DNA from: Micromonospora terminaliae
GTDB lineage: Bacteria > Actinomycetota > Actinomycetes > Mycobacteriales > Micromonosporaceae
DNA: 64,000 nucleotides
Assembly: GCF_009671205.1 (NCBI RefSeq)
Contig: NZ_CP045309.1
Location: 6,218,001 to 6,282,000, forward strand
Direction: 5' to 3'
A model generated the notes under the pieces. The model was given only the letters and a program-made list of their open reading frames with translations, ran no database searches and was not told the DNA's origin. This document shows, one piece after another, positions 16,941 through 24,452 of this stretch; the stretch's first letter is position 1, and every line of letters starts with the position of its first letter. The position numbers and the translations under genes were made by a program.

Positions 16941-17717
16941 GTGCCGACCTCGGTGCTCCTCGCCGTCCTCGCCGCCGCCGGTCTGCTCGCCCTCGCGCCG
17001 GCGCTGGTCCGCCGGTACGACGCCACCGAGCGGCTGGTGGCGGAGCGGGCGCAGTCGACGGCCCGGGTGCTCGAGCGCCGCCGTCGACGCCGCACCGTGC
17101 CCGGACGGCGGCCGGTGCACCCGCCCCGCTCCCTGATCGTCACGCTCAGTGAAGACTCCGACACGGGTAGTCTCTCCCGTCCGGTGTCGGCGCCACCCGC
17201 CCGGGGCCGCTCGGGGCGGCTCCGCGCGGTGCCGCCCGCCCCCGCCAAGTCCCGCCGACGGCACCCGCCGAAGCGCCGGCACACCCCCGCCGTCTACCGC
17301 CGGCGCCGGGTGCTCGCCGCGCTGCTGCTGCTCAACTTCGTCGAGCTGATCGGCGTGGTGCTGGTCAGCCCCGGATTCTGGATCAGCGTCTCGGTCACCG
17401 GCGCGCTGCTCGTCGCGTACGTCGTACACCTGCGGCAGCGGGCCCTCGCCGAGCGCCGGCGGCGGCGCGCGGAGGCCCGGGAGGCGGCCTGGCTGGCCGC
17501 CCGCCAGGCCGAGGTGCGCCGCGAGCAGGCCCGGCGCGCCGCGGCCCGGCGGGAGGCGCAGCGCCGCCTGGCGGCCCAGCGGGAGGCGGTCCGACGTACC
17601 GCCATGGGGCTGGACCGGCCCGCGGACCTGCCGCCCGCCGCGAGCGGTGGCTCGGTCTCCTACCGGCGCGCGGGTGGCCTGCGCGGGCGGCCGTACCAGA
17701 GCGGGCGGGGCGCCTGA
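16941..17717 (+). CDS. glpR: Glp receptor GlpR / SepX-like division membrane protein
   Basis: 258 aa. An N-terminal membrane helix (about 3-24) is followed by a basic segment (ERRRRRRTVPGRRPVHPPRS), a disordered linker, then two closely spaced membrane helices (about 120-158). A strongly charged Arg/Ala-rich helix (RAEAREAAWLAARQAEVRRE, about 165-220), likely coiled coil, follows. This layout, three gene positions after galU with glp and a GNAT gene between, matches the Glp receptor of corynebacteria and SepX of Streptomyces, which recruit to the division site. GTG 16941 is chosen because GGGAGG lies 7 nt upstream. Functional identity rests on synteny and topology. Confidence 0.75.
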   Translation: MPTSVLLAVLAAAGLLALAPALVRRYDATERLVAERAQSTARVLERRRRRRTVPGRRPVHPPRSLIVTLSEDSDTGSLSRPVSAPPARGRSGRLRAVPPAPAKSRRRHPPKRRHTPAVYRRRRVLAALLLLNFVELIGVVLVSPGFWISVSVTGALLVAYVVHLRQRALAERRRRRAEAREAAWLAARQAEVRREQARRAAARREAQRRLAAQREAVRRTAMGLDRPADLPPAASGGSVSYRRAGGLRGRPYQSGRGA

Positions 17718-17811
17718 AACTTTTCCTGCCGGTGATGTCGAATCCGGCGGGGGTCGTCCGACGGGTTGGTGAAGGCCGGTGCGGAGCCGGCCCGCGGACA
17801 GGGAGCATGTG

Positions 17812-18363
17812 ATGGCCAAGATCGTGTCGAACTTCTTCATCTCGCTCGACGGTGTCGTGGAGCGGCCGGAGCAGTGGCACTTCCCCTACTTCGACGACGA
17901 GATGGGCGCCGCCGTGGGCAGCGGGGTGGCGGCGACCACGGCGTTCCTGATGGGTCGCACGCAGTACCAGGAGTGGTCGGAGTTCTGGCCGAACCAGACC
18001 GGGGACGACATGGAGTTCGCGTCGTTCATCAACGCGGTGCCGAAGTACGTGCTGTCCACCACCCTCACCGGGACGACCTGGCAGAACTCGCACCTGATCT
18101 CCGGCGACCCGGAGCAGGTCGCGGCGCGGCTGCGGGAGATCAAGGAGAGCACCGACGGGCAGATCGCCATGTCGGGCGGCGCCACCACGGTCCGGTGGCT
18201 GCTGGCCAACGGCCTGCTGGACGAGCTGCGGCTGCTGGTGCACCCGATCGCCGTGGGCCGCGGCCAGCGGCTCTTCGAGGACACGCCGACGTACCCGCTG
18301 CGGCTGGTGAGCAGCGAGACCTTCAAGAGCGGGGTGCTGTACCTGACGTACACCCCCGCGTGA
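17812..18363 (+). CDS. dihydrofolate reductase family protein (RibD C-terminal)
   Basis: A 183-aa stand-alone RibD-C/DHFR-like reductase, expected to bind NADPH. Typical marks are the N-terminal NFFISLDGVVERPEQW, MGRTQYQEW, the glycine-rich MSGGATTVRWLLANGLLDEL and the C-terminal HPIAVGRGQRLF. Members of this widespread actinobacterial family have no defined substrate. ATG 17812 has GGGAG six bases upstream. A large inverted repeat follows the stop. Confidence 0.88.
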   Translation: MAKIVSNFFISLDGVVERPEQWHFPYFDDEMGAAVGSGVAATTAFLMGRTQYQEWSEFWPNQTGDDMEFASFINAVPKYVLSTTLTGTTWQNSHLISGDPEQVAARLREIKESTDGQIAMSGGATTVRWLLANGLLDELRLLVHPIAVGRGQRLFEDTPTYPLRLVSSETFKSGVLYLTYTPA

Positions 18364-18374
18364 GCTCTCGCTTC

Positions 18375-18426
18375 GAGATCTTGGAGGGTTTCGGCCCCGA
18401 TCCGGGCCGTTTCCCTCCAAGATCTC
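18375..18426. terminator. long inverted repeat, probable terminator or dispersed palindrome
   Basis: GAGATCTTGGAGGG (18375-18388) pairs perfectly with 18413-18426, and an inner CGGCCC/GGGCCG pair extends the structure. It lies 11 bases after the RibD-C gene stop. The symmetry would stop transcription in either direction. The unusual AT-containing arms suggest a mobile palindromic repeat. Confidence 0.7.
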
Positions 18427-18530
18427 CTGCTGGGGTGGGGCGGTTCGCTTCGGGGGCGCCCGACCTGTTAGCCTTGTCGCCGGCCCGCCCGATGCAAGCC
18501 GGGTGGGACCGACGCTGGTACGCCAGCGGA

Positions 18531-18604
18531 GGGGCTGTGGCGCAGACCGGTAGCGCACCTCGTTCGCATCGAGGGGGTCAGGGGTTCAAATCCCCTCAGC
18601 TCCA
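18531..18604 (+). tRNA. tRNA-Ala(CGC)
   Basis: The cloverleaf is complete. Acceptor GGGGCTG pairs with CAGCTCC, including the G3:U70 wobble that is the alanine identity element. The D arm uses GCGC/GCGC. Anticodon stem CCTCG/CGAGG holds loop TTCGCAT, giving anticodon CGC. The T arm is AGGGG-TTCAAAT-CCCCT. CCA is not encoded. A hairpin terminator follows. Confidence 0.95.
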
Positions 18605-18614
18605 CCCAGCTCAG

Positions 18615-18646
18615 AGGCCGTTTCCGCTCGTCGGAAGCGGCCTTTC
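18615..18646 (+). terminator. terminator after tRNA-Ala
   Basis: AGGCCGTTTCCG (18615-18626) pairs with 18632-18643 with one G-U pair and a 5-nt loop, followed by a short T-run. It lies 10 bases past the tRNA. Confidence 0.75.
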
Positions 18647-18689
18647 CGGTTGTCTGGCCGGATCGGCGGTGCCACGCCCACCCCGGCAC

Positions 18690-18695
18690 TATCGT
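18690..18695 (+). promoter_or_regulatory. -10 hexamer of a probable leaderless gene (VOC)
   Basis: TATCGT ends six bases before ATG 18702 and no Shine-Dalgarno is present. Confidence 0.5.
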
Positions 18696-18701
18696 CGGTG
18701 C

Positions 18702-19046
18702 ATGATCAATGGTGCGCACGTGATCATCTACAGCCGGGACGCGGAGGCGGACCGCGCCTTTCTGAGGGACGTGCTCGGCTACCACCACGTCGACGCCGGT
18801 CACGGCTGGCTCATCTTCCGGCTCCCGCCCGCCGAGGTGGCCGTGCACCCCACCGAGGGCGAGACGTCCCACGAACTGTTCCTCAAGTGCGACGACCTCA
18901 CGGCGACCATGGCGGACCTGGCCGCGAAGGGCGTCGAGTTCACGGTCCCGGTCACCGAGGAGCGGTGGGGTCTGCGCACGGCGCTGCGGCTCCCCGGCGG
19001 GAGCGACCTCGGCCTCTACGAACCGCGCCACCCGGTCGCGATCTGA
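18702..19046 (+). CDS. VOC family protein (glyoxalase/bleomycin resistance fold)
   Basis: A compact 114-aa single-domain VOC protein. It begins GAHVIIYSRDAEADRAFLRD, continues with FRLPPAEVAVHPTE and HELFLKCDDLTATM, and ends LPGGSDLGLYEPRHP, the pattern of the beta-alpha-beta-beta-beta repeats. Candidate metal ligands are the histidines and the terminal glutamate. Family members range from glyoxalases to antibiotic-binding proteins, and the substrate cannot be called here. A -10-like TATCGT sits six bases upstream. Confidence 0.85.
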   Translation: MINGAHVIIYSRDAEADRAFLRDVLGYHHVDAGHGWLIFRLPPAEVAVHPTEGETSHELFLKCDDLTATMADLAAKGVEFTVPVTEERWGLRTALRLPGGSDLGLYEPRHPVAI

Positions 19047-19085
19047 TGCGCCGGCGCACTCCTCGCACGGACGGCGGCGGACGCG

Positions 19086-19550
19086 TCAGGCCCTGCGTAC
19101 CTCGGTGACCATGACCGGATAGGGGCCGGCGGGCATCTCGGCGGTGGCCTGGTCGGCGGGGATCACGTTGTCCATCCGCATGCGCAGCTGCTCGGCGTCG
19201 GCGGCGTCGAACACGACCCGCCACGCCCAGCCGCCGCCGTACTCGCCGGTCAGCTCGAACGTCGCGCCCCTTCCCGGGCCGCCGGTCAACGACATCGGCG
19301 TCGGCTGCTGGTGCCACGAGTCGCCCCAGACGGCGACCAGCGAGCCCTCCCGGTCGCCGGCCCCGACGACGACCAGGCCGTCCTGCGGCCCGTCGTCCGG
19401 GTGCGTCCAGGTGTAGGCGACCGAGGTGAGGTGACCACCGGCCGCCGTCGTCACGGTGACCGTGGCCGGCGACTCCGCGAGCGGGTCGGGAGGCATCAAC
19501 CGGAACCCGTTGCTGCCGGCCCAGGACCCGGCGAAGTCGGCGAGGATCAT
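19086..19550 (-). CDS. DUF1579-like hypothetical protein
   Basis: A 154-aa cytoplasmic protein beginning LADFAGSWAGSNGFRLMP, followed by alternating strand-like segments (VTVTTAAGGHLTSVAYTWTH, GLVVVGAGDREGSLVAVWGDSWHQQP). This looks like the lipocalin-like beta-barrel of DUF1579-type proteins, which start with an aG.W.G motif. The assignment is moderate and no catalytic residues are evident. It is divergent from the next membrane protein across a 98-bp promoter region. Confidence 0.65.
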   Translation of the reverse strand: MILADFAGSWAGSNGFRLMPPDPLAESPATVTVTTAAGGHLTSVAYTWTHPDDGPQDGLVVVGAGDREGSLVAVWGDSWHQQPTPMSLTGGPGRGATFELTGEYGGGWAWRVVFDAADAEQLRMRMDNVIPADQATAEMPAGPYPVMVTEVRRA

Positions 19551-19648
19551 CCGCCCACCATAGGCGGCGACGGGAGACCGTCGATCGAGACGGGTTCGTG
19601 TCCCGGACGTGTCCGGCCCCGCACCCGGCGTCGCTAACGTCGTCGCAC

Positions 19649-20104
19649 ATGAGCCCGCCGCCGTACCCGTCCACGATGGTCCCGAACCGGAACCGCGTCG
19701 TCTGGGTGGTCGTCGGGATCTGCGTCGCGGCGCTCCTGGTGGTGGTGCTCATTCCGGTGGCCGGCTTCGTGATCTGGGTGACCACCGGCCCGGACATCGA
19801 CGAGCCGCGGCAGGCGGCCGACCGGTTCGTGCGGCAGCTCGAGCGGGGGGACGACGCGGCCGCGTACGCGTCGACGTGCCCGGAGGTCCAGGCTCGGATC
19901 ACGGTGGCGGGGTTCAGCGCGGCCGTGGAGCGCCTGGGGCGCCCGGTCTCGCACGAACTCACCAGTGCCGTCTTCGGTGACGAGGCCGGCGGCAGTGCCT
20001 TCGTACGGATGCGGCTGACCGACGCCGCCGGTGACACGACCGCGGTGAGTCTCCATCTGGAGGCCGATCCCGCCTGGCGCGTCTGCGACGACCTCCTCGG
20101 CTGA
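19649..20104 (+). CDS. membrane-anchored DUF4878/NTF2-like hypothetical protein
   Basis: 151 aa. After a short N-terminus, one strong membrane helix (about 16-45, VVWVVVGICVAALLVVVLIPVAGFVIWV) anchors an extracytoplasmic domain of about 100 residues. That domain starts ADRFVRQLERGDDAAAYASTCPEVQ, the helix-Cys pattern of small NTF2/DUF4878-like domains, and ends in beta strands (AVSLHLEADPAWRVCDDLL). The two cysteines could form a disulfide. TAACGT lies eight bases before ATG 19649. Function unknown. Confidence 0.7.
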   Translation: MSPPPYPSTMVPNRNRVVWVVVGICVAALLVVVLIPVAGFVIWVTTGPDIDEPRQAADRFVRQLERGDDAAAYASTCPEVQARITVAGFSAAVERLGRPVSHELTSAVFGDEAGGSAFVRMRLTDAAGDTTAVSLHLEADPAWRVCDDLLG

Positions 20105-20189
20105 TCTCCAGCTCGCGTCGCACCGCCCCTGGCAGCGGTTTCGCCGGTCCGGGTTACCGGCCCGACCACCGTGGTAGTACTGCCTGAAA

Positions 20190-20350
20190 TCAGCGCGAAG
20201 CGGACAGGAGCGCGGTCGGTAGATGCCACGCGTCGGGGATCACGAGGGCGGCCACGAAGATGGCCGCCATCGCCACCCGAAGACCAGGACGAGGTCGAAG
20301 AAGATCTCGAAGGTGGTGGCCCGCTGCGATTCCGCGACCGGCACCGGCCG
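20190..20350 (-). pseudogene. remnant of low temperature requirement protein A (ltrA)
   Basis: Reading leftwards from about 20350, one frame gives RATTFEIFFDLVLVFG, the hallmark N-terminus of LtrA membrane proteins. A switch of frame near 20276 gives VAMAAIFVAALVIPDAWH, which resembles the start of a later LtrA helix, then a stop at 20190. An internal deletion with frameshift and loss of the remaining roughly 300 residues are implied. This explains most of the 259-bp space between 20105 and 20363. Confidence 0.6.
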
Positions 20351-20363
20351 CGGCCGGGACACC

Positions 20364-20555
20364 TCAGGCGGTGAAGTCGTCCCGCGCGTCCCCCGCGTCC
20401 TGCTGGACGTGCTCGCCGGGCCGTTTGCCCCGGTTCTCATCCTGGCGCCGCACCTCGTCCGCCTCGGACCGCTCGTCCCGGTTCATGTCGCCCAACCGCG
20501 CCCGGGCCGGGCCGGCCAGGTCCTCGAGGTCGTCCTTCGCCCGTTCGACGCTCAT
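20364..20555 (-). CDS. CsbD-like small hydrophilic protein
   Basis: A 63-aa very hydrophilic protein (MSVERAKDDLEDLAGPARAR, then charged residues to the end) with no hydrophobic core and no cysteine. Composition and length fit CsbD-like stress proteins, but the match is weak. GGGGAGG precedes ATG 20555 at good distance, supporting the start. The gene lies directly upstream of the ltrA remnant on the same strand. Confidence 0.6.
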   Translation of the reverse strand: MSVERAKDDLEDLAGPARARLGDMNRDERSEADEVRRQDENRGKRPGEHVQQDAGDARDDFTA

Positions 20556-20667
20556 GCCGCCTCCCCTGTCGCCGTGGGCGCCGTCGCACCCCTCCGCCAG
20601 CGGCGTCCCCGGCCGTCGAGGACTGAAACCCCGGGGACGGTCAAGCACTTCGACCGCCCACCGCGCC

Positions 20668-21273
20668 TCACGCGACGGGCTGTGTGAGCGCGCTCCGTAC
20701 CGCGTGGAAGTCGGCGGAGCGGTCCGCCTGCGGGCGTGTGGAGACGAACCCGACGACTCCGAGTGTCTCCGCGTCCGCCCAGCCGCAGACCGTCAGGTAG
20801 CTGCCGTCCTCGGCGCGGCCCTGTCCGCAGCGGGCCTCGCCACCGAGCGGGCCGGCATCGACCGGCTCGGTGCCCGTGATCCGGTAGACCTTCAACGCCC
20901 GGCCCAGGGCGCCTGACGGGTCGGTGACGGTTCCGGACGCGCCGCTGACGTACACCACGTCGGCGTCCGGCGTCTCGCCCCCGTAGGCCCAGCCGACGGC
21001 GCTGGTGGGTGCGCCGACCTCGCGCTTGAGCTGATCGAGCTGGGACCGTGCGCCGCCGGTCAGTTCCCGGCTCATCGACTTCGGCATGCCGAGGAGGGTG
21101 TCCGGCGTGGACAGTTTCCGCTGCGGCGGTTGACTCGTGCTCGCCGGTGCGGACGGCTCGGCCGCAGGTTCCGTCGTCGTGCATCCGGCGGCCGACAGCA
21201 GGGCGGCGGTGGCGAGCGCGGCAGCGGTGGCGGCGACCGTTCGGGCGGTCCTGGTGCGGCGGATCGTCGCCAT
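20668..21273 (-). CDS. secreted lipoprotein, unknown function
   Basis: A 201-aa protein with an N-terminal signal peptide (RRTRTARTVAATAAALATAA) ending in a lipobox LLSAAGC near residue 31, so it is predicted to be lipid-anchored outside the membrane. A Pro/Ser/Ala linker follows. The mature domain has GWAYGGETPDADVVYVSGASG, two cysteines (EARCGQG, TVCGWAD) that could pair, and a C-terminal helix. No known family is recognised. Its start is 115 bp from the terminator of the neighbouring gene. Confidence 0.75.
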   Translation of the reverse strand: MATIRRTRTARTVAATAAALATAALLSAAGCTTTEPAAEPSAPASTSQPPQRKLSTPDTLLGMPKSMSRELTGGARSQLDQLKREVGAPTSAVGWAYGGETPDADVVYVSGASGTVTDPSGALGRALKVYRITGTEPVDAGPLGGEARCGQGRAEDGSYLTVCGWADAETLGVVGFVSTRPQADRSADFHAVRSALTQPVA

Positions 21274-21388
21274 GATGCTCCTCAGCAGAAGGGGAGCGGT
21301 AGCTTAGCGACCCGTTCGCCGGCCCGGTGGCCTGCGGGCCGGCGGGTGACAGCTGATGATTCGGTGGCACACGGAGAGGTCCGGACGG

Positions 21389-21424
21389 ATGAGGGGCCGG
21401 TCCCTTCCGGGACCGGCCCCTCAT
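21389..21424 (-). terminator. terminator after DUF4352-like gene
   Basis: A perfect 16-bp stem (21389-21404 with 21409-21424) with a TTCC loop sits 16 bases beyond the stop of the DUF4352-like gene at 21441. Confidence 0.8.
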
Positions 21425-21440
21425 CGGGTCGCGGACTCTG

Positions 21441-22508
21441 TCACGGCTTCCAGGAGCCGGCGGTACGCAGGTGGTGCTGGTACTCCAGCGTGCCGTTCTT
21501 GTCCTTGACGTCGAAGATGAGCTGCCCCGTGCGCTTGCTGCCGCTGGGCAGGTTGTTGCCCGAGCCCATCAGCTTGCCGCAGCCGGAGAAGGCGCCCGCC
21601 ACGCCGTTCTCCTCGGCGCCGTCGGAGCCGACCCACTTGAAGAAGAACGGGTTGACCGAGCCGGTGCCCTTGGTGACCTCGGCGGTCACGTCGGCGATCA
21701 GGTACATGCCGTTCTTCGGCCCCGGCATGAACTCCTGGCAGGCCTTGTCCTTGGTCCGGAAGTTGCCGACCGTGATCTCGACGGTGCCGTCGTCGTCGTT
21801 GACGATCAGGGTGTCGCCGGACGGCATGTTGAAGGTCTCGCTGTCCGTCTGGCCCGGCTCCGGCGTCGCCGTGGTTCCGCCGGTCGGCGCGTCGTCGACC
21901 GGGTTGCTGTAGGTGACCCCCGGGGTGGGCAGGCTGTCGATCGCGTCCTTGGTCTTCTGCGCCCCGCTGTAGATGGCGAAGATGCCGCCGCCGCAGCAGA
22001 GCAGCAGCATGACCGCCACCACGATGCCGACGGTGATCCAGACGTTCTTGTTGGACTTCTTGGGCGGCGGCCCGAACTGCCCCGGTGCGGGCGGGTACGG
22101 CCCGGCCGGCGGGTACGCCTCACCCGGCGGCGGGTACTGCCCGGGCGGCGGCGGGAACCCGGCACCCGCGGCCGGGTACGGCGGCTGCGGCGGGTAGGGA
22201 GCGCCCGAGGTCGGGGGCTGCGGCGGGTACGGCGTGCCCGAGGCCGGCGGCTGCGGCGCGTACGGCGACTCCGCGGCAGGCGGGTACGCGCCACCCGGCG
22301 GCGGGTACGGCGCACCGGAGGTCGGCGGCTGCGGCGGGTACGGGGCACCCGAGGTCGGCGGCTGCGGCGCGCCCGACACCGGCGGCTGCGGCGGCTGCGG
22401 GCTGCCGGGCACCGGCGGCATCGGCGCGGTGGGGAACGCCTGGGTCGGCGGTTCCTGCGGCTGCTGGTTCGGGTCCTGCGGTCCGAACGGAGGCTGAGGG
22501 TGGCTCAC
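21441..22508 (-). CDS. Pro-rich membrane protein with DUF4352-like domain
   Basis: 355 aa. The first 160 residues are low-complexity Pro/Tyr/Gly/Ala with repeated PPTSGAPYPPQ units. One membrane helix (about 163-188, VWITVGIVVAVMLLLCCGGGIFAIY) precedes an extracytoplasmic domain (about 235-355) with DTLIVNDDDGTVEITVGNFR and GMYLIADVTAEVTKG, the DUF4352 immunoglobulin-like pattern. Two cysteines (DKACQE, SGCGK) may form a disulfide. GTG 22508 has AAGGAG upstream. The DNA repeats here are coding repeats. Function unknown. Confidence 0.78.
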   Translation of the reverse strand: MSHPQPPFGPQDPNQQPQEPPTQAFPTAPMPPVPGSPQPPQPPVSGAPQPPTSGAPYPPQPPTSGAPYPPPGGAYPPAAESPYAPQPPASGTPYPPQPPTSGAPYPPQPPYPAAGAGFPPPPGQYPPPGEAYPPAGPYPPAPGQFGPPPKKSNKNVWITVGIVVAVMLLLCCGGGIFAIYSGAQKTKDAIDSLPTPGVTYSNPVDDAPTGGTTATPEPGQTDSETFNMPSGDTLIVNDDDGTVEITVGNFRTKDKACQEFMPGPKNGMYLIADVTAEVTKGTGSVNPFFFKWVGSDGAEENGVAGAFSGCGKLMGSGNNLPSGSKRTGQLIFDVKDKNGTLEYQHHLRTAGSWKP

Positions 22509-22583
22509 CGTACTCCTTGGGCACCTTCGAGATCGTCAGTCGGAACGACGGTACAAGCCGACCGCAACGCGACCGCCGGGCCC

Positions 22584-23264
22584 TCACCCCGGTACCAGAA
22601 CGGCAGCGGTGCGCACCAGACCGGCGTCCACCGCGAATCGGCCGGCTATCGACGACGGCGGATCGGTCACCGGCGCGGCGGCGAGGCGGGCCGGCGCGAT
22701 CCGGGCGGTGAAGGTGCCCGCCGCGGGATCGAGCGTGACGCGGGCGTCGGGGAAGTCCAGCCAGGTGCCGACGAGCGGGTGCCAGACCTTGTAGACGGTC
22801 TCCTTGACGCTGAACAGCACGACCGACCAGGCGACCCCGCGGGGCAGCCGGGCCAGCTCCGTCTCCTCCTCGGGCAGGCAGACCTTCCGGCGTACCCCGG
22901 TGGGAAGTTCCCGGTGGCGCTCGGCGTCGATGCCCACCGCGCGGATCTCGGCGGCGCGGGCGGCGGCGGCCGCGCAGTAGTCCCGGGTGTGGGTGATGGC
23001 GCCGACGACGCCGGCCGGCCAGACCGGGGCGCGGTCAATGCCCGCGGGCACCGGCGCGGCCGGCAGCCCCAGGCCGGCCAGCGCCCGGCGGGCGCAGACC
23101 CGGCCGGCGGTGAAGTCCCGGCGGCGGCTGGCCACGGCCCGCTCGCCCAGGCCGGCCCGCTCGGCCGGGAGCAGCGCGCCGGTCCAGTCCGCGGCTCCGG
23201 CCACCGCCACGGCGACCTCGGGCGGCAGAAGGTCCCGCATGACGCCGAAACGTACCGCAACCAT
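22584..23264 (-). CDS. 4'-phosphopantetheinyl transferase, Sfp type
   Basis: About 226 aa. Both catalytic motifs are present: VGIDAERH (metal-binding D and E) and FSVKETVYK (F-S-x-K-E-x-x-x-K). An N-terminal arginine segment (GERAVASRRRDFTAGRVCARRAL) and THTRDYCAAA complete the family pattern. It transfers phosphopantetheine from CoA to carrier proteins of PKS, NRPS or fatty-acid systems. No biosynthetic cluster is in the window, so it may serve clusters elsewhere. The start is uncertain between ATG 23264 and ATG 23240. Confidence 0.9.
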   Translation of the reverse strand: MVAVRFGVMRDLLPPEVAVAVAGAADWTGALLPAERAGLGERAVASRRRDFTAGRVCARRALAGLGLPAAPVPAGIDRAPVWPAGVVGAITHTRDYCAAAAARAAEIRAVGIDAERHRELPTGVRRKVCLPEEETELARLPRGVAWSVVLFSVKETVYKVWHPLVGTWLDFPDARVTLDPAAGTFTARIAPARLAAAPVTDPPSSIAGRFAVDAGLVRTAAVLVPG

Positions 23265-23352
23265 GTAACGCCGGAGAGTTCCGGGACGCTGTTCGAGCGT
23301 TCCGGGGAGGCACAGTCCACTTGCACGAGTCCACTCACGAGAGGATGGGCCG

Positions 23353-23622
23353 ATGACGCCTGGCGCGAAGGCGTCGGAGTCACGACCGGGCGAACACGCC
23401 CCCGTGACCCCCGACTGGACCTGTGGATCCTGCGGTGAGGACTGGCCCTGTGCCACCAAACGCCGGCAACTGCTGGACGAGTACCAGGTGGACCGCGCCT
23501 CGCTGAGCGTCTATCTCGGCTCCTGCCTGGCCGCCGCCACGCAGGACCTCCGTACCGCCCCGGTCGGCTCGCTCCAGGACCGGTTCATCGGCTGGGTGCC
23601 GCGCCCGCCGCGTACCCTCTGA
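23353..23622 (+). CDS. small CxxC hypothetical protein
   Basis: An 89-aa protein. A disordered start is followed by WTCGSCGEDWPCATKRRQLL, with three cysteines in a zinc-ribbon-like spacing. A helical region DRASLSVYLGSCLAAATQDL and an ending DRFIGWVPRPPRTL complete it. This arrangement recurs in actinomycete small proteins of unknown function, as I recall. GAGGAT ends six bases before ATG 23353, and it is divergent from the phosphopantetheinyl transferase gene. Confidence 0.7.
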   Translation: MTPGAKASESRPGEHAPVTPDWTCGSCGEDWPCATKRRQLLDEYQVDRASLSVYLGSCLAAATQDLRTAPVGSLQDRFIGWVPRPPRTL

Positions 23623-23676
23623 CCCGCGCTTCCGGTGGCCGCCGCGTCGGGTTCGCGGCGGCCACCGGTCGCGGGT

Positions 23677-24450
23677 TCACGGCCGGCGGGGCCGCCGGGT
23701 GAGGGCGAAGCCCACGACGCCCGCCACGGCGGCGAGCACGCCTCCCGCGCTGGTCCACACCCAGCGCGAGCCGGCCTCCGGAAGCCAGCCGGCGAGGCCG
23801 TCCTCCTCCTCGGCGACCGCCTCGGGCGCCGGCTCCGCCCTGAGTACCGTGCCGGCCCTGGTGTTCGCCACCAGTGGCGCCGCCAGCTCCCCGTCGTCGC
23901 CGGACCCGCCGCCGTGGGTGTCGGCGCCGACCAGCAGGTCCACCTCGACCGGCAGGCCCAGGTCGGGCTCGGGCAGGTCGGTGACCGAGAGCCGGAGGTA
24001 GTAGGTGCCGGGCAGCGGGTCGCCGGACCACGGCTCCGCCCAGGGCCGGACGCGGCGCAGCGTGCAGCCCAGCGCCACGCTGGTCGCGGTCGCCGCCGCG
24101 GTCGGGGTCTGCGCGCCGGCCGTGCACGCCTGGCGGCGGCGCAGCCCGTCGAACACGTCGACCGTCCAGGTGGACGTCCCCGTGCGCGGCGTTCCGAAGG
24201 AGACCGTGGCCGTGATCTCGTGGACCTGGCCGGCCTCGGCGCGGAACGACCAGTAGAGGTGGTCGCCGGTCGAGGCGGCCACCCGGACCGGCTGGCCGGG
24301 GGTGATGGCCGTGGCGGTCAGGAACGAGGTGCCCGCCTTGGTGACGGTCGCCGCGCCGGGCGACGGCGTGGGGGCCGCGGCGGCGGCCGCCGGGGTGAGG
24401 GCCAGCCCCGCGGCGGCCAGCGCCGCCGCGGAGGCGATCAGGGTAGGCAT
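23677..24450 (-). CDS. secreted protein with C-terminal anchor, partner of VWA gene
   Basis: 257 aa. A Sec signal peptide (LIASAAALAAAGLALTPAAAAAA) precedes a beta-rich ectodomain (VRVAASTGDHLYWSFRAEAGQVHEITATVSFG, GTYYLRLSVTDLPEPDLGL). A linker leads to a C-terminal membrane helix (VWTSAGGVLAAVAGVVGFALTRR) and basic tail. The ectodomain strands resemble bacterial pre-peptidase/jelly-roll domains, but this is not firm. ATG 24450 lies two bases after the stop of the VWA gene, so the pair is one operon. Function unknown. Confidence 0.75.
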   Translation of the reverse strand: MPTLIASAAALAAAGLALTPAAAAAAPTPSPGAATVTKAGTSFLTATAITPGQPVRVAASTGDHLYWSFRAEAGQVHEITATVSFGTPRTGTSTWTVDVFDGLRRRQACTAGAQTPTAAATATSVALGCTLRRVRPWAEPWSGDPLPGTYYLRLSVTDLPEPDLGLPVEVDLLVGADTHGGGSGDDGELAAPLVANTRAGTVLRAEPAPEAVAEEEDGLAGWLPEAGSRWVWTSAGGVLAAVAGVVGFALTRRPRRP

Positions 24451-24452
24451 CC

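Noticed and set aside
18531..18646. tRNA-Ala as an occupied integration site
   Set aside because: No integrase, no repeated 3' tRNA end and no island follow. The tRNA is intact with its own terminator.
21820..22480. Regular short DNA repeats suggesting a CRISPR array
   Set aside because: They are coding repeats of a Pro/Tyr/Gly-rich protein segment, in frame and without unique spacers. No cas genes are present.
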